Part shown: positions 12,749 through 25,312 of the stretch, piece by piece
Layout: every line of letters starts with the position of its first letter
Position numbering within the stretch: position 1 is the stretch's first letter
Source of the DNA: Callorhinus ursinus
Lineage: Eukaryota; Chordata; Mammalia; Carnivora; Otariidae
Assembly: GCF_003265705.1 (NCBI RefSeq)
Contig: NW_020312788.1
Span: 1,928,405-1,992,404 of the forward strand
Length of the DNA: 64,000 nt
Reading direction: 5' to 3'
The notes under the pieces: model-generated
What the model was told of the DNA's origin: nothing
What the model saw: only the letters and a program-made list of their open reading frames with translations
Databases searched by the model: none
Made by a program: the position numbers and the translations under genes

Positions 12749-13240
12749 TTTTTAGATAGTTCTTTTTTATTATTATGTTATGTTAATCACCATACATTAC
12801 ATTAGTTTTTGATGTAGTGTTCCATGATTCATTGTCTGTGTATATCACCCAGTGCTCCATGCAGAACATGCTCTCTTTAGTACCCATCACCAGGCTAACC
12901 CATCCTCCCGCCCCCTCCCCTCTAGAACCCTCAGTTTGTTTGTCAGAGTCCATCATCTCTCATGGTTCATCTCCCCCTCCGATTTTCCCCCTTCATTCTT
13001 CCCCTCCTGCTATGTTCTTCTTTTTTTTTTTTTTTAACATACAATGTATTATTTGTTTCAGAGGTACAGGTCTGTGATTCAACAGTCTTGCACAATTCAT
13101 AGTGCTCACCATAGCACATACCCTCCCCAATGTCTATCACCCAGCCACCCCATCCCTCCCACCCCCCACCACTCCAGCAACCCTCAGTTTGTTTCCTGTG
13201 ATTAAGAATTCCTCGTATCAGTGAGGTCATATGATACACG
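12749..13240 (-). mobile_element. 5'-truncated carnivore L1 3' end, antisense
   Basis: A poly(T)-rich start is followed by the reversed L1 3' end (gttaatcaccatacatta, gtgctccatgcagaac, ccctcagtttgtttg, agaggtacaggtctgtgatt). It is flanked by a perfect 14-bp target duplication tagacatgtctttt at 12735-12748 and 13241-13254. The length is about 490 bp, so it is strongly 5'-truncated. The perfect duplication suggests a fairly young insertion. Confidence 0.9.
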
Positions 13241-13634
13241 TAGACATGTCTTTTCAATGTACATGCATATTATATACATTCATTAACTACTTGATAGTAT
13301 TTTCTTGAATCCCCGTGTCTTAAGCAGTTCTAGCTTATTGGCCATCTGGGCATGACACATGTGTATGTCTTTGGTTTAGCGCATTGATTCCTGGTTGGTA
13401 CAGCTCCCTTAGGGAGCATCTGGGAATGTGTAGGATTATTTATTTATTAATTTTTTGGTTGTCATAATGCCTGAGTGTCACTGCTAGCATTTAGAGGATA
13501 GAGGACAGGGATGCTAAACCAGCTGTTAATATATAGGACAGTTCCATGCTACAAGGAGCTGTCTAGCCCCAAATGCCAGTAGTGTCTCTATTGAGGGTCC
13601 ATCTTTGTTGATAGGGATTGAAGGAAGGAATAAT

Positions 13635-13795
13635 ACTACTAATTAAGGGCTGACATTTACTGAAACTTACTATATCCCTGTGATATAGTCATCATAGCTC
13701 TAGGGTTAAATCCTCAGGTCAGTCCAGGGAGGTTCTATCCCCATTTTACAAATGAGTAAACTGAGGCTCTGGATCTTGCATGTCTTGATTCTGTA
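13635..13795 (-). repeat. MIR SINE, antisense
   Basis: Reverse MIR core: tatccccattttacaaatgagtaaactgaggc, preceded by a diverged 3' part. Confidence 0.65.
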
Positions 13796-14219
13796 ACTTT
13801 TATTGAATACATACTCAGTTTAATACAATAAATCAATCAATTATAAGAGGAAAAGGAGAAATAGCATTTGTATTGTGTGCTTATAGTTTATTAAATCTCA
13901 GAATACATCTCTTGGAAACATTTCGTCTAGTTTAGTAGAATACTGGCACAGTATCACCTCCAAGTGTTTTTTAAAATGTGGAAAATGTTTGATCACATTT
14001 ACAGATTAGGAGAAAACTCTTTATGAGAAACTCTTACTTGATGGCAAAACAGTTGGTGCTCTATAGATGTCTTGTGAATTGAATTGATTCCATGGAGGCG
14101 CTGAGTGGCTTTAGAGGGTGCTATGATCTTGCAAATTTGTTTTTTACTTCACATAAAAGGCCTCAAGCACTCAAGATCTTTGTAATTTGAAGGCATGTGT
14201 TAGTGATATAGAATGAAGA

Positions 14220-14505
14220 ATGTGTCTCTTTCTTGGACATGCCTTACACTTTCCGGCCTCTGTGGCTGTTCCAGCTTGTTTCATCTGCCAGGCATTCCCT
14301 CCCTTTGGACCCACGTATTGTAGCTTCTATGCTCCTTCCTCCACAGGGCCTTTCTCCATCTCCACCGAATGTTATCTGAACCTCTCTTAGAGCACTTATC
14401 AAATTATAATTATTTATGTATGTGTTTTATCACCTCTTCTAGAATAGGACCACTAATGCTGAGTTGTGCCTGCCTCCTCTGGTATCCTGTGTCTGGCACA
14501 AAGCC
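14220..14505 (+). repeat. L2 LINE 3' end fragment
   Basis: It resembles the last part of L2: gcctctgtggctgttcc, tctgccaggcattccctcc, cttagagcacttatcaaatt, then tagaataggacc and gtgtctggcacaaag. Confidence 0.6.
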
Positions 14506-15312
14506 ATATGGAAGCAGGAACTCGAGAAATCTTTGTTTTAGTGGGAAGTTAAAAGAACCACCATGAGCGTAGTAAAGCAATTCCATCACCTAGGGGAGGT
14601 GATAGGACTGTTGTTGCAGAGAAGATTTTGTTTGGCTTGAACAAGATAAACATTTGTTTCTCTCTTACCTAACCAGCCGTAGAAGGCTGGTTTGGTACTC
14701 CTGTGATACCCATCTTCCTGCTCCACCATCCCGTGGTGGTGGCACCCATCCCTAAGGTCACCTCATTGTCCAAAACAGCTGCCGTGGCCATAACCATCCT
14801 AGCTCCATCCTAGGTAGTGGAAATGGAGGAGCAGAAGGAAGGGTGTGTTTCTGGTCTTTAAAAGAGACTCCTAGAAGTCCTGTACAATACTACTGCTTGC
14901 ATTTTTACCTCATTGATTAAGACTCAGTCCCATGACCACACTTTGCTGAGGTCTGGGAAATGTAGCCTTTCAGCTAAAGGCCTTGTTCACTTGAATAAAA
15001 TTGAGATTCTGTTCCTGAAGAGGAAGGGGGAATGAATCCTGGGATAGGCTACTTTGGTCCTGGCCATAGATGGTCAGGGGACACTGGATTTGTTCAGCTT
15101 TGCAGATCACATTTTGGGAGGGACAGACAATTTGAACTGAATTTGGAGGAGAGAAACAAGGATAATGAGAGAACCAGAAGCTACATTATAGGAGGAATGA
15201 TGGAAAAACTGGGGCTGTTTCTTTTGGAGAGGAGAAGAATCAAGGGAACAATGGCTAGCTCTCTCCAAATATTTGAAGGACCATCATGTGGATGAAGGAT
15301 AAACCTATTTTA

Positions 15313-15512
15313 TTTTTTTAAAAGACTTCATTTATTTATTTATTTGACAGAGAGAGACACAGCAAGAGAGGGAACACAAGCAGGGGGAGTGGGAGAGGGA
15401 GAAGCAGTCTTCCCGTGGAGCAGGGAGCCAGACGTGGGCCTCGATCCCAGGACCCTGGGATCTGACGTGAGCCGAAGACAGACGCTTAACAACTGAGCCA
15501 CCCAGGCGCCCC
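15313..15512 (-). mobile_element. Carnivore tRNA-derived SINE, antisense
   Basis: It is a full-length antisense element: A-tail complement with repeated ttta, gacagagagagacacagc, cacaagcaggggg, and end gagccacccaggcgcccc. Target duplication aggataaacctatttta (15296-15312) and aggataagcctatttta (15513-15529) has one mismatch. It is of the younger subfamily. Confidence 0.95.
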
Positions 15513-15944
15513 AGGATAAGCCTATTTTAAATGATCTAGGGGATAGGAAGGAAATTGTAGGCATATAGCATGCACCAACAGAACGTTGGAATTCAACTTT
15601 AAGGTCTTTTTTTAACCTTCAACCTTATATAGTAGAGATCTATTACTGTGTATATTCATCTGTGAGTCTCGGATTTTGAGGTTAGAAATACTCTTGTTCT
15701 CTGCTTTCTTTACATCAGAATCGCCCTTTCTTAATGGTTGTAGTGGTGATACAGCCAGCAGTTTACATTATGAAAAGCTCAGGAGTTTTCCTCTTGTCAG
15801 ATGTGGCCTCTGTTTACTTCATGCTTGGCTTTTTTCAAAATGTCATTGAGTCAGAAACGATTTCCACACGTACGGTGAAGTGAGAATTCTTAGACTGTAG
15901 ACACTTAGATTTAAAGGATCAGAAAACACTTGCCAAAAAATAGT

Positions 15945-16145
15945 AACAATGATGAACATTTGTTGAACACTTAGTAAGGCCAGGCCAGGCTCATACTCTT
16001 TTTTCTATCTTCATATTAACCTTAGAAGTAAGAGCTCTTATTATCCCATTTTCAGATGAGGAAACTGAAGCATAGATAACATGCCTGCCATAGTGTTGGT
16101 AGAGAGAAATGGAGCTGGGCTTTGTACCCAGGCCGTATGACTCCA
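15945..16145 (-). repeat. MIR SINE, antisense
   Basis: Reverse MIR: gaacacttagtaagg, then tattatcccattttcagatgaggaaactgaag, and tggagctgggctttgtaccc. Confidence 0.7.
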
Positions 16146-16232
16146 GGGGCTTACTTCTGGAAAGTTCCTTGGCTTCTGAACAGTCTTCCCTTCCTCCCTC
16201 CTTTTTTAGGGTACTATATCAAGCACACTTCT

Positions 16233-16439
16233 TTTTTTTTTTAAATATTTTATTTATTTATTTGACAGAGAGAGAGAGAGAGAAAGAGCAAGAGAGGGGA
16301 CACAAGCAGGCGGAGTGGGAGAGGGAGAAGCAGGCTTCCCGCTGAGCAGGGAGCCCGATAAGGGGCTCGATCCCAGGAGCCTGGACTCATGACCTGAGCC
16401 GAAGGCAGACGCTTAACAACTGAGCCACCCAGGCACCCC
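16233..16439 (-). mobile_element. Carnivore tRNA-derived SINE, antisense
   Basis: It is full length, flanked by the perfect 16-bp target duplication tatcaagcacacttct (16217-16232 and 16440-16455). It contains a (GA)n purine tract and ends gagccacccaggcacccc. It is of the younger subfamily. Confidence 0.96.
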
Positions 16440-18240
16440 TATCAAGCACACTTCTATCTGGTTATTCCAACTTTTTCTCTTAACCTTCTAAGGAATAGCT
16501 GTTGGCTTTTAGACACACTGGGCTGAATGGAAGAAGGGAAGTATATACTCTCACATTTGATTCCTTCATTAGCCAGCTTTGTAACACTGGGCCTCCTTGT
16601 GTGTACATATGCATATGTGTACACGGGCACATGTACACACATATTCCACGTTGGTGGGAATTGGTAAATCTTGCATTTCCAGTAGTAGTTCTTTGAGTTA
16701 CAAATAGTAGAGTAAGGGGTTTCAGTTTACAAAAGAACCCAAACAACAGTATTTCAATAAATCATGCTCATTTGTTATTTGAGTCTCTCTAGGCCTTTGG
16801 AATCATTGCTTTTGTGATATTTCTTTAGGACCTTTTCTTCAGCCCGGAGTAATCTAAAACAAATTCACTGATGCAGAGATGTCCCCAAATTCTCCTGGGA
16901 AGCTCTTTGACTGTATTTTAACTGGCCTGTGCGTTTATGGAGAAATGCTATCTCACTGCTGAGATTTTTGGCACCAGTAAAGATGGCTGTGTACACGTGC
17001 CACCACCTGTGTGGTACCATATTAGGAGCCCTGATAAGATATTTTATCCTCCAAAAATCTGCCCCACCAAGCTGGTGAGGCAGGTATTTGCGCCATTAGA
17101 GAATACTTAAAATGCCACAGTTAGAAAATTCATTCCTTGAGGGCTTCCTACTTCTGCCGAGAGTGCAAATACCCACGGAAGGTCTTTAAAAATCACTTAA
17201 ACTTTGCTGTTAATAAGTCACTGGGAGCAGATTTGGGGGGTCAGGGTCGAGAACCATGAAAACTCTAGCCACATTATGGGGATCCAAGGGACAGAGAAGG
17301 AAAGGATTTTTAGACAAGAGCGCGGGAAATGAAGCAGAGGCAGGACCATTGAACTAGATAAGGCCCTAATTGCCTCATTCCTGGACTATCAGAAGAGCCT
17401 TTCAAGTTTAAGTTGCTTTTCCCCCTTTGTAACTTTACCCACCAACTTAGTGAACTGTTGAGTGCTCTTAGTAAACAGTGAACATAACGCTGCTCAGGGA
17501 AGAACTGGCTTCACTTAGTTTCTGGCAGGAGATGAGATGGTTGTGTTGGTTCACTTGAAGAGAGCCAAATTGTTGTGGGCTTGTTGTCTTTTTGGTGTTT
17601 GTCCGGACAGTTATGCTGCCTCCTTAAGAGCACACAGACTAATGGTCTACCAGAGCTTCAATACATGTTTGTTGGATTGAGTTGAGTTTGGAGCCTCTGG
17701 TCTGTGAGGTGGAGAATACTTCAGAAGGTGGTAAGGTGTCAGGGAAGCCTAAGGATGGGGTCATGAAACGGGGATATTTTATTCTTTTTTTTGGAAGGGT
17801 CAGATACGCAGCTTTCTCTAAAGCCTTTCTGATTCAACTGGAAGGTAACAGCTTTATCATCTTAAGTTTTCCTTTGGATGTAGTGTAAAGGCATGATCAC
17901 AAATTATTTTAGTCAAAGAGTATGTTTGCATTTTGTAGCATTTTCTATTATACAGGAGAAAGTTTAGAGAACTAGGATAATGAATATTTTAATGCTTTTA
18001 GGAAGAATCCGAAAGATCCTTCTTTTGAACCTAGGACCTGGAGAATTTCTGAACTTTTAAATGGAAAGCTTTTTAGCTTAGTTTCAGTTGATTAAAATCC
18101 TGAATTTCTTTACATCTTCAATTTCTTTATGTCCATATATAGAAGCATAAACTGAGGTCAGTAGGAAAGCTTGTATGACTCTAAAAAGGTAGGTCAATGT
18201 GTAGTATAATGATTCAAGATCCACTCTGGGAAAGCCTTTA

Positions 18241-18444
18241 TTTATTTATTTATTTATAAAGATTTTATTTATTTATTTGACAGAGAGACACAGCAAGAGA
18301 GGGAACACAAACAGAGGAAGAGGGAGAGGGAGAAGCAGGCTCCCTAGTGAGCAGGGAGCCTGATGTGGGGCTTGATCCCAGGACCCCGGAACCACGACCT
18401 GAGCTGAAGGCAGATGATTAATGGCTGAGCCACCCAGGTGCCCC
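18241..18444 (-). mobile_element. Carnivore tRNA-derived SINE, antisense
   Basis: It is full length with the perfect 15-bp target duplication ctgggaaagccttta at 18226-18240 and 18445-18459. Confidence 0.96.
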
Positions 18445-18553
18445 CTGGGAAAGCCTTTATATATATCATCAAGTGTGTGTGTGTGTGGAAATTACACACT
18501 TAATAGTATTCCACATACAAACTCCAGAGCATCACCTGAAACAGAGTGATTTT

Positions 18554-18878
18554 TTTTTTATTACGTTATGTTAGTCACCATATAGTACATCATTAGTTTT
18601 TTTTTTAATATTTTATTTATTTATTTGACAGAGAGAGAGAGATAGAGAGAGCAGGAACACAAGCAGGGGGAGTGGGAGAGGGGGAAGCAGGCTTCCTGCT
18701 GAGCAGGGAGCCCAATGTGGGACTCGATCCCAGGACCCTGGGATCATGACCTGAACCGAAGGCAGACGCTTAGCGACTGAGCCACCCAGGCGCCCCTACA
18801 TCATTAGTTTTTGATGTAGTGTTCCGTGATTCATTGTTTGCATATAACACCCAGTGCTCCATGCACAATGTGCCCTCC
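18554..18878 (-). mobile_element. L1 3' end fragment, antisense, interrupted by a SINE
   Basis: A poly(T) start is followed by acgttatgttagtcaccatat. After a SINE (18601-18796) it continues with gatgtagtgttccgtgattc, cacccagtgctcc and gtgccctcc. The 10-bp sequence gagtgatttt occurs before it (18544-18553) and after it (18879-18888), probably its target duplication. Only about 130 bp of L1 remain. Confidence 0.85.
18601..18796 (-). mobile_element. Carnivore tRNA-derived SINE nested in L1
   Basis: It is a full-length antisense SINE inside the L1 fragment. The target duplication tacatcattagtttt lies at 18586-18600 and 18797-18811. It is therefore younger than the L1. Confidence 0.95.
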
Positions 18879-18888
18879 GAGTGATTTT

Positions 18889-19071
18889 ATTTTTTTATTT
18901 TTTTAAAAGATTTTATTTATTTGACAGAGACACAGCGAGAGAGGAAACACAAGCAGGGGGAGTGGGAGAGGGAGAAGCAGGCTTCCGCTGAGCAGGGAGC
19001 CCGATGCAGGGCTCCATCCCAGACCTGAGCCGAAGGCAGACGCTTAACGACTGAACCACCCAGGCGCCCAA
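18889..19071 (-). mobile_element. Carnivore tRNA-derived SINE at the L1 edge
   Basis: It is antisense, with the 15-bp duplication cctccgagtgatttt at 18874-18888 and 19072-19086. The duplication spans the end of the L1 fragment and its own target duplication, so this SINE also came later. It is slightly shortened: the usual ggaccctgggatcatg section is missing near 19021. Confidence 0.94.
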
Positions 19072-19479
19072 CCTCCGAGTGATTTTAAAATAGAAGAAAA
19101 AAAAGATGCTCACTGTAGGAAAACAAAGATGCATAAAGAAAAACAGTGGTAGGCTTGGTTTTGGGTCTTCCTTGACCTTTTTTCCTAGAATAAATCTTGA
19201 TTTTCAGTCTTGCCCTTGACTCCAGACTGGGCCAGTGGATAATTTCTTCTTGGGCAGGAGGCAAGGCAACCACCATCCATCCTTGCTTTCAATGCTGAGC
19301 TTCCTACAAGCAAGGTGGGTCAGGGTTTGGAAGGTTTCTCTCAATCAGAACAAAGATCTCTTATCTGGTGGAGGTAATGATCCCTGAGTATTCTATTGCT
19401 TAGACTGTTCGAGTTGGATGACGGGTAGGAGTACCCAGGAGGGAACCAGCCTTCATGGAAGGACTGCTGTACCTCTAGC

Positions 19480-19600
19480 ATTATGCTGGTGGTTTATAGG
19501 GACCTCTTTAGTCCTCACCAGAACCTGATTTGCAGGTCAGAAACTTTGCAGGTAAGGAAACTGTGTATCAGAGAGTTTAAATCCAAGTCCACCAAGCTAA
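19480..19600 (-). repeat. MIR-like fragment, antisense
   Basis: A weak reverse MIR pattern: tgcaggtaaggaaactg, then agagagtttaaatccaag. It may join an L2-like stretch (acaaatatttattgagtg) near 19613. Confidence 0.4.
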
Positions 19601-22600
19601 GCCAGTTAAGCAACAAATATTTATTGAGTGAAGAGTCAATAGTCAGTAAGACAAATAGTTCCTGCCCTCACGGAACTTAAAATGATGTCGGGACAGTCAG
19701 TACTATTGCAAGGGTTGAAACCCATGTGTGTCTGTTGGCTCTTAACCTAGTGTTTTCTCCATTAATACCTTATTTTAGCTCTTTTTGGTAAAATCTGAAT
19801 TTCTTATTAAATTTAATTGAAATATTCTTTAATTATTGCAATATCTAAGGAGTTATTATGAATATCAGCTCATTCATTGTCTCAGGACTGTAACCATGGA
19901 TACCCAATTTCTAGAATTGAGACAGCCAACTAAAAACTGTTGTTTTTTCACCAAATCCCTAATACCAGTTTTATTTTTTTGTGATTGCCTTTTTAAAAAG
20001 TGTAATATAGACAAAAATCCAATAAATGATGGTTTTAATTACTTGTATATCAGTAAAGGTTTTATTGTATGTACTTTCTAGTATAGTTTATTACCGGAAC
20101 CATTACTTTTTTCCAGGATTAAAATTCTAAGATTTTATTTTAATGCATAGTTAAAAATTTATAATGACAATAGGTTTTTTACTGTCATTACTTACGATAT
20201 TTATCATAATTAGGTAAAATCTTAGGAAATACACTCTGCATTGTTTTTCCTGCTTCTGACAATCACTGCAGATGGACTTATAATTTTATTTAAGCTGCTC
20301 TTAATATTAGGACATTATAAATTCACCATATGTAGTCAGAAGCCTGGACACAATTTTATTGCACACAAGATCCGTTGGAGACAATATAATAATGTTGGTT
20401 TGGTGTCAATAAGCTATTGAGTTGTTTCAAGTCATCGTAATCACATAATAACGCAAAGTGATGACATTTACAGAGCCTGGAAGTGATTTGGAGATCTATA
20501 AATGCTCCTTGAGCCCAGGCATAAGAAACCAGGGCCAGGGGACTGCTAGTATAACAGATAACCTGCTGGTGAGGCATATCCTGAAATTCTTTTTGCTCAA
20601 TCTTTAAGATCAATATAGCAGAGGAGACAGGAAATTTAGTTAATTCAAACGTGAAAGTCTTTGCAAATATAATAGATCCCATTTTATAGATTCCCAAGTT
20701 AACAAAGTCAACCCTACCTTTGATTCTGTGTAGGGAGACTAAAATCATGACTCTGTTGTGTTAGCAAATCTTATAAGAAAAATTATAAATTTTGATTTGT
20801 GGAATCAGATGTTCTTGTAGTCTTTTTTTTGCGGGGGGTACAGAGTACTTTTTCCACTCCAGAGTAGTGCTGGATATAAATGTAATGTTTTGTATAACGC
20901 GGGGTCCCATCCTTTACCAAATAAGCAGAGAATGACCCAAACATATGCATAGGCTCCCAAGGATTTGGGGTTGACTTCGAGTCTTTCTGGTCTCTCATGC
21001 CAGGTCAGTATGGGAGATGATTGTTTAATTGTTAACTAGATCAGAAGAAACAGTGACTCTAAACAGCAGGATCCATTATCAAAGGCCACAAATCATCAAG
21101 ATTTCAAGCCTTTATCATTTTTTTGAAATCATCTTGGCTTTACCCATATATTCTAATGCATCACATACTGTTAATTCACTGGGCATCATCTGGGTACTAG
21201 CAGGTACTATACTGGGTGCTAGGATTAAAGGCATTTTTTTCCTTCCATTAGGAACTCACAAGTTTAGAATAAGGGCTCTCTGTTCATGGTAGAATCTTAA
21301 TCTAATCCTGCCACGTTGCCATCACTCTTCTTTTGGTCACTTAATCTCATCTACTTCTTCTCTTCTTTAGTTTTCATATATCAGGTCATGGTGGGAGAAT
21401 TTTGAACTTCTGCTTATAAATTTCTTTCTAAGCTATAACTTGTCACTAAAAGGGAAAAAATACAAAAGTACTGTGTAAAACATCAACAAAACCAATTTTT
21501 TTTAAAAAAATGATACATTTTAAAAAATGATACATTTTTATTAAAAATGTTGACTTCAGTTTACCAGATGATTAATTATCAGTACTTATTGCCTAAGAAC
21601 AGGCTTTTAAACTTAGTGGTAGAATTATTTTCACATTCCTGCTGCACAGTATTTAAGAGTTTAGGAAAATTCTTTTTGGCAGAAACCATACATGCCCATA
21701 GCTAAGTCATCAAGGTTGAGTCATACCTGTGTGTACCCCAGCTGGTCTCCTAACATGTGAACTATGATAAAAGTCAGTGCTTGTGTAAATAACAGTGTAA
21801 TGAGCCCTACAATAAGCATCAACATGCCTAATCAGAGTTGTCAACACACTTGCTTATTGACCTGGAAGCATTGGTTGTATTGGTGTAAACTTTATATAAA
21901 CTGGTCTCTACTTTCTGAAAATGTACACATTTAGAATGAGAGGTTATTTAGTTCCTAGCATGAAATTTGTGACCTATAAACCCACTTAGCAATTATGTAC
22001 TAGTCCAGTCTGGATTTGGGCCATAGCTAAATAATAATGAGTTACCATTTTGTACCAAATTGAGATTAGGGTGCAGGATGCTAGGTCTCATTAAATTCAC
22101 TGTCTGGACGCTGATTGTTAACCTTAACACCCCTCCTCGGTGTTCCTAAATAACATGGAATAAGGGAGAAGGAATACAGTAAAATGTTTGTATGATTCAG
22201 TCAAGAAGATCTATGTAGCAGTTACAACTGATTCAGTCTGTGACTTAGAGAATCACCAAATCCACCAATTGGGAATCAATTTCTCCTTCTGCTGCTCTTG
22301 TCATAATTTCCAGTACCAAGCCATTGTTCATTTGATAACCTGGTGATCTCATCTGCTTGTTAAAATGATCAAATTAGCATTGGTGCTTGCAGCTTTAACA
22401 CATCTCTATCAACTTGATTTATGGTTCAACACTTGGGCCTAATGAATCAGAAAAACCCCGTTTTCCTGGTGTGATGCTGTCTATAAATGCAGTGTTTGGG
22501 TTGAGAGTGGGTCTGTCACACTGTTTATAAGCCTTGGGTAGGAAAGCTGCCTGTCTATAGATGTGTGTAGTCCCTTATTTCTCACAAGTGCTCATTTTCT

Positions 22601-24370
22601 TTTTTAGTGTTTGATTCCATTCAGCCATTTTCCAGTAATTTACATTTGCTAGTCATGAAGCCATATAGGAATACTTTGGGCAATTAGGGTTGGAAATCAG
22701 CGCTTAAATCAGGGTGATTTATAGTTTTTGTACAAGTCCTGTTAAATTATTGAGTGCTGAAGGGTGTTTTACTCTTTTCTTATGTATAGTTTGATTCATT
22801 AGTTCCTTACTTACCCAAGCAGATGACTATTTTAAATTTTCTTCTGTTTGGATAGTGTTCTTTATAGCATCCTGTAAGTGTTGCTCTTTGGCCAGTAAAG
22901 AGGTAGATAACCAGTCAGTTCCTTGGGAGGGAGTGGGGATGAAGGTCTTGGGCTTAGTTTTCTTCCAGGTGGAGGAGGAGTCCATCCACAGGAATCTCAG
23001 TGACTTAGCTGATAAAGTACTACATGAATGATTTGGGGAAGTACAGAAAAGTCTTAACACAAACACAGTGTCTGGGTTTTGGTACTGGCTGACAACAAGT
23101 TTTCATTGCTGAGTGTTCTTGGTAAAAACTTGGAGATTCTTTTGAATGTTTTAGGCACTCATGTGATTGCCGGTTTATATTTTATTTAAAAAATTTTAAG
23201 TGCATGTGGCAGGGATTGGGAGAGGACATTTGAAGAAATTATTTTTTGTTACGGTAATTATACCGGTGGGGAAAGTTTGCCCCATAAAGCACGTGGGTCT
23301 ATGGCTTTGTTTTTCATGACAGCGATCCTTTTACATTAATGAAGAGCTGCTTGAGGCTTTCAGATTTTCGGCTTGTTTTTTCTGTGGGACTTCCCCCACC
23401 TCTGAATGCATAAGCCTGTGGACCCACCGTGGAACATTCCAGGGTGAAGCAGGCCTCCCTGGAGCTTAGATTCTTTATCACACTCCCAGGGGAGTTCACT
23501 TCAAGTTGCTGGTACTAGGAGCTGCAGCATGCTATTGCCCAATCCCAGGCTCTCTTATTGCTGGGTGGGAGGGAGTGGGATTGCTGTTTAAGAAATTTTA
23601 TTATCTTTAGAAGGGAAGAATTTATTATAGGGGTTTTCTTAGAAGATCTCTTTCATGTGGGTTAAGATGTTTTGAGCTCTGAACCTCCAAGCTGCTTACA
23701 GGTTCTAAGTTGTTCTCAGCTGGGAGTGGTACCGCCACTCTCAAGGGATGTTTGGACATGTGTGGGGCTGTCTTTATTGTCACAGTAACCCCAGGGAAGG
23801 GCACTACTGGCATTTTACATAAGGGGGCCAGAGATGCTATACATCCTGCTTTGCCCAGGGCAGTTAAATACTTGGCCCACTCTAAATGCCAACTGTGTCC
23901 TCTCCAGAACCGCAGAGAAGGGTGATTTTATTTGTAATGCTCTGCAGTGCTGATTGATAGTCCGGTTGTCAGGACAGGAGGGGCTCAGTGAAAATGAAGT
24001 GGAACGCGAGAGACTAGGGGGAAGTAGAGGAAGGCAGGTAGCTCATGTTTACATGAAAATGGGGAAAATTGCTCAGTTAGAACAGGTGGAAACAATTTCC
24101 CACTTCTTAGATTGAGAGGCTACTCTGATGGTGCATCGCATTATTCTGCTGGCTTTCGGCCATTGAAAAGGAACTTTTTAAAAAATTATGAAGCAAATAT
24201 TTCTGAATTCTGTAGGTTGCATGCTCAGAAACATTTAGCTTGGTGGGGAAAGGACGCTAGGCTACCTTTGGCGCACCTGTAGAACCTGCTGGTCATTTGT
24301 CATGCAAGTGGACCAGGCCTGGGCAGCTGGAGGGGCTGCAAGATGAGACCCATCTTTGCTAGCAGCTTCT

Positions 24371-24594
24371 TTTTTTTCTAAGATTTATTTATTTGAGAGA
24401 GAGAGAGCATATGAGCAGGAGGAGGGGTAGAAGGAGAGGGAGAGAATCTCAAGCCAACTCCCCGCTGAGCGTGACGGGGCGGGGTGGGGGGGAGATGGGG
24501 GCGTTTGAGGCGGGGCTGGATCTGATGACCCTGAGATCAGGTCCAAAATCAGGAGTCAGAGGCTTAACTGACTGAGCCACCCAGGTGCCCCATC
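24371..24594 (-). mobile_element. Carnivore tRNA-derived SINE, older subfamily, antisense
   Basis: It starts at a T run and ends gagccacccaggtgcccc. It contains agagaatctcaagcc and gatctgatgaccctgagatc, features of the older subfamily. Target duplication tgctagcagcttct (24357-24370) and tgctagcagcctct (24595-24608) has one mismatch. It has a G-rich expansion near 24475-24510. Confidence 0.92.
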
Positions 24595-24809
24595 TGCTAG
24601 CAGCCTCTTGGTGAACCACTGACCAGCTTACTCACCGAGCTCATTCACGTTGTGGCTCAGTTTCTGGGAAATGAAGTGGAGCCCCAAACCCCTCTCATGA
24701 CCAAAGTCTGTATCCTCATCCAGGCTTACATCTACCCATAGCCACTTTTAGTTTTAACACAGGTACTGGCACTGGTGAGCTCTAAGCTTTCCTTCAGTCA
24801 ACCCATTTG

Positions 24810-25075
24810 ATCACCTCACTTTTTTGCTTGACATTTACGGTACTTTATTTTCCATCTCCCCAACCTTGTACTCCACTCACAAGAGTTTCCTTGCACTTGT
24901 CCTGCGGAGGCCTGCCCATGAAGCCCTCACCTATTTTGGGCTTTCCTCAAATTGTTTGGTCCCTCCTCTTTGCTTATCCTGCTCATCCACAGTGGCCCAG
25001 TGCAGTCTTACTCTCCATCATGAAGCCTTCTCTAATTACTCCAGTTTGTGGTGTTAGTTTTTTTCTCCTTGAGAT
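24810..25075 (+). repeat. L2-like 3' fragment
   Basis: Weak L2 3' resemblance: ttgcacttgtcctg, gaggcctgcccatgaagcc, then tcatgaagccttctctaattactcc. It is diverged. Confidence 0.4.
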
Positions 25076-25139
25076 AAGTTGATTCTTACTGTCTGTGCTG
25101 CATATTTGGAACCAAATCATCTACAGTCATACGGCAAAA

Positions 25140-25312
25140 CTTCAGAGCCAGACTACCTAGGTCTGAATCCCTGTTCCTCTGCTTACTAGTTAGTTGTGAG
25201 ATTTGGTCAAGCCTCAGTCTCCTCATCTATGAAATGGGGCTATTAATACTATTGCACAGAGTTGTTGTGATGATAAATGAGGAAATCTATGGAAAACACT
25301 TAAAATACATGG
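25140..25312 (+). repeat. MIR SINE
   Basis: Clear sense MIR: agagccagactacctaggtctgaatccc, cttactagttagttgtgag, ctcatctatgaaatggggc, then gttgttgtgatgataaatgag. Confidence 0.85.

Noticed and set aside
20356..20748. 130-codon open frame on the minus strand
   Set aside because: No recognisable domain, no homologue I know, no repeated motif or signal peptide, and it lies in AT-rich intron. It is treated as chance.
24475..24510. GC-rich patch as a promoter or CpG island
   Set aside because: It lies within an antisense SINE with target duplications and is too short.
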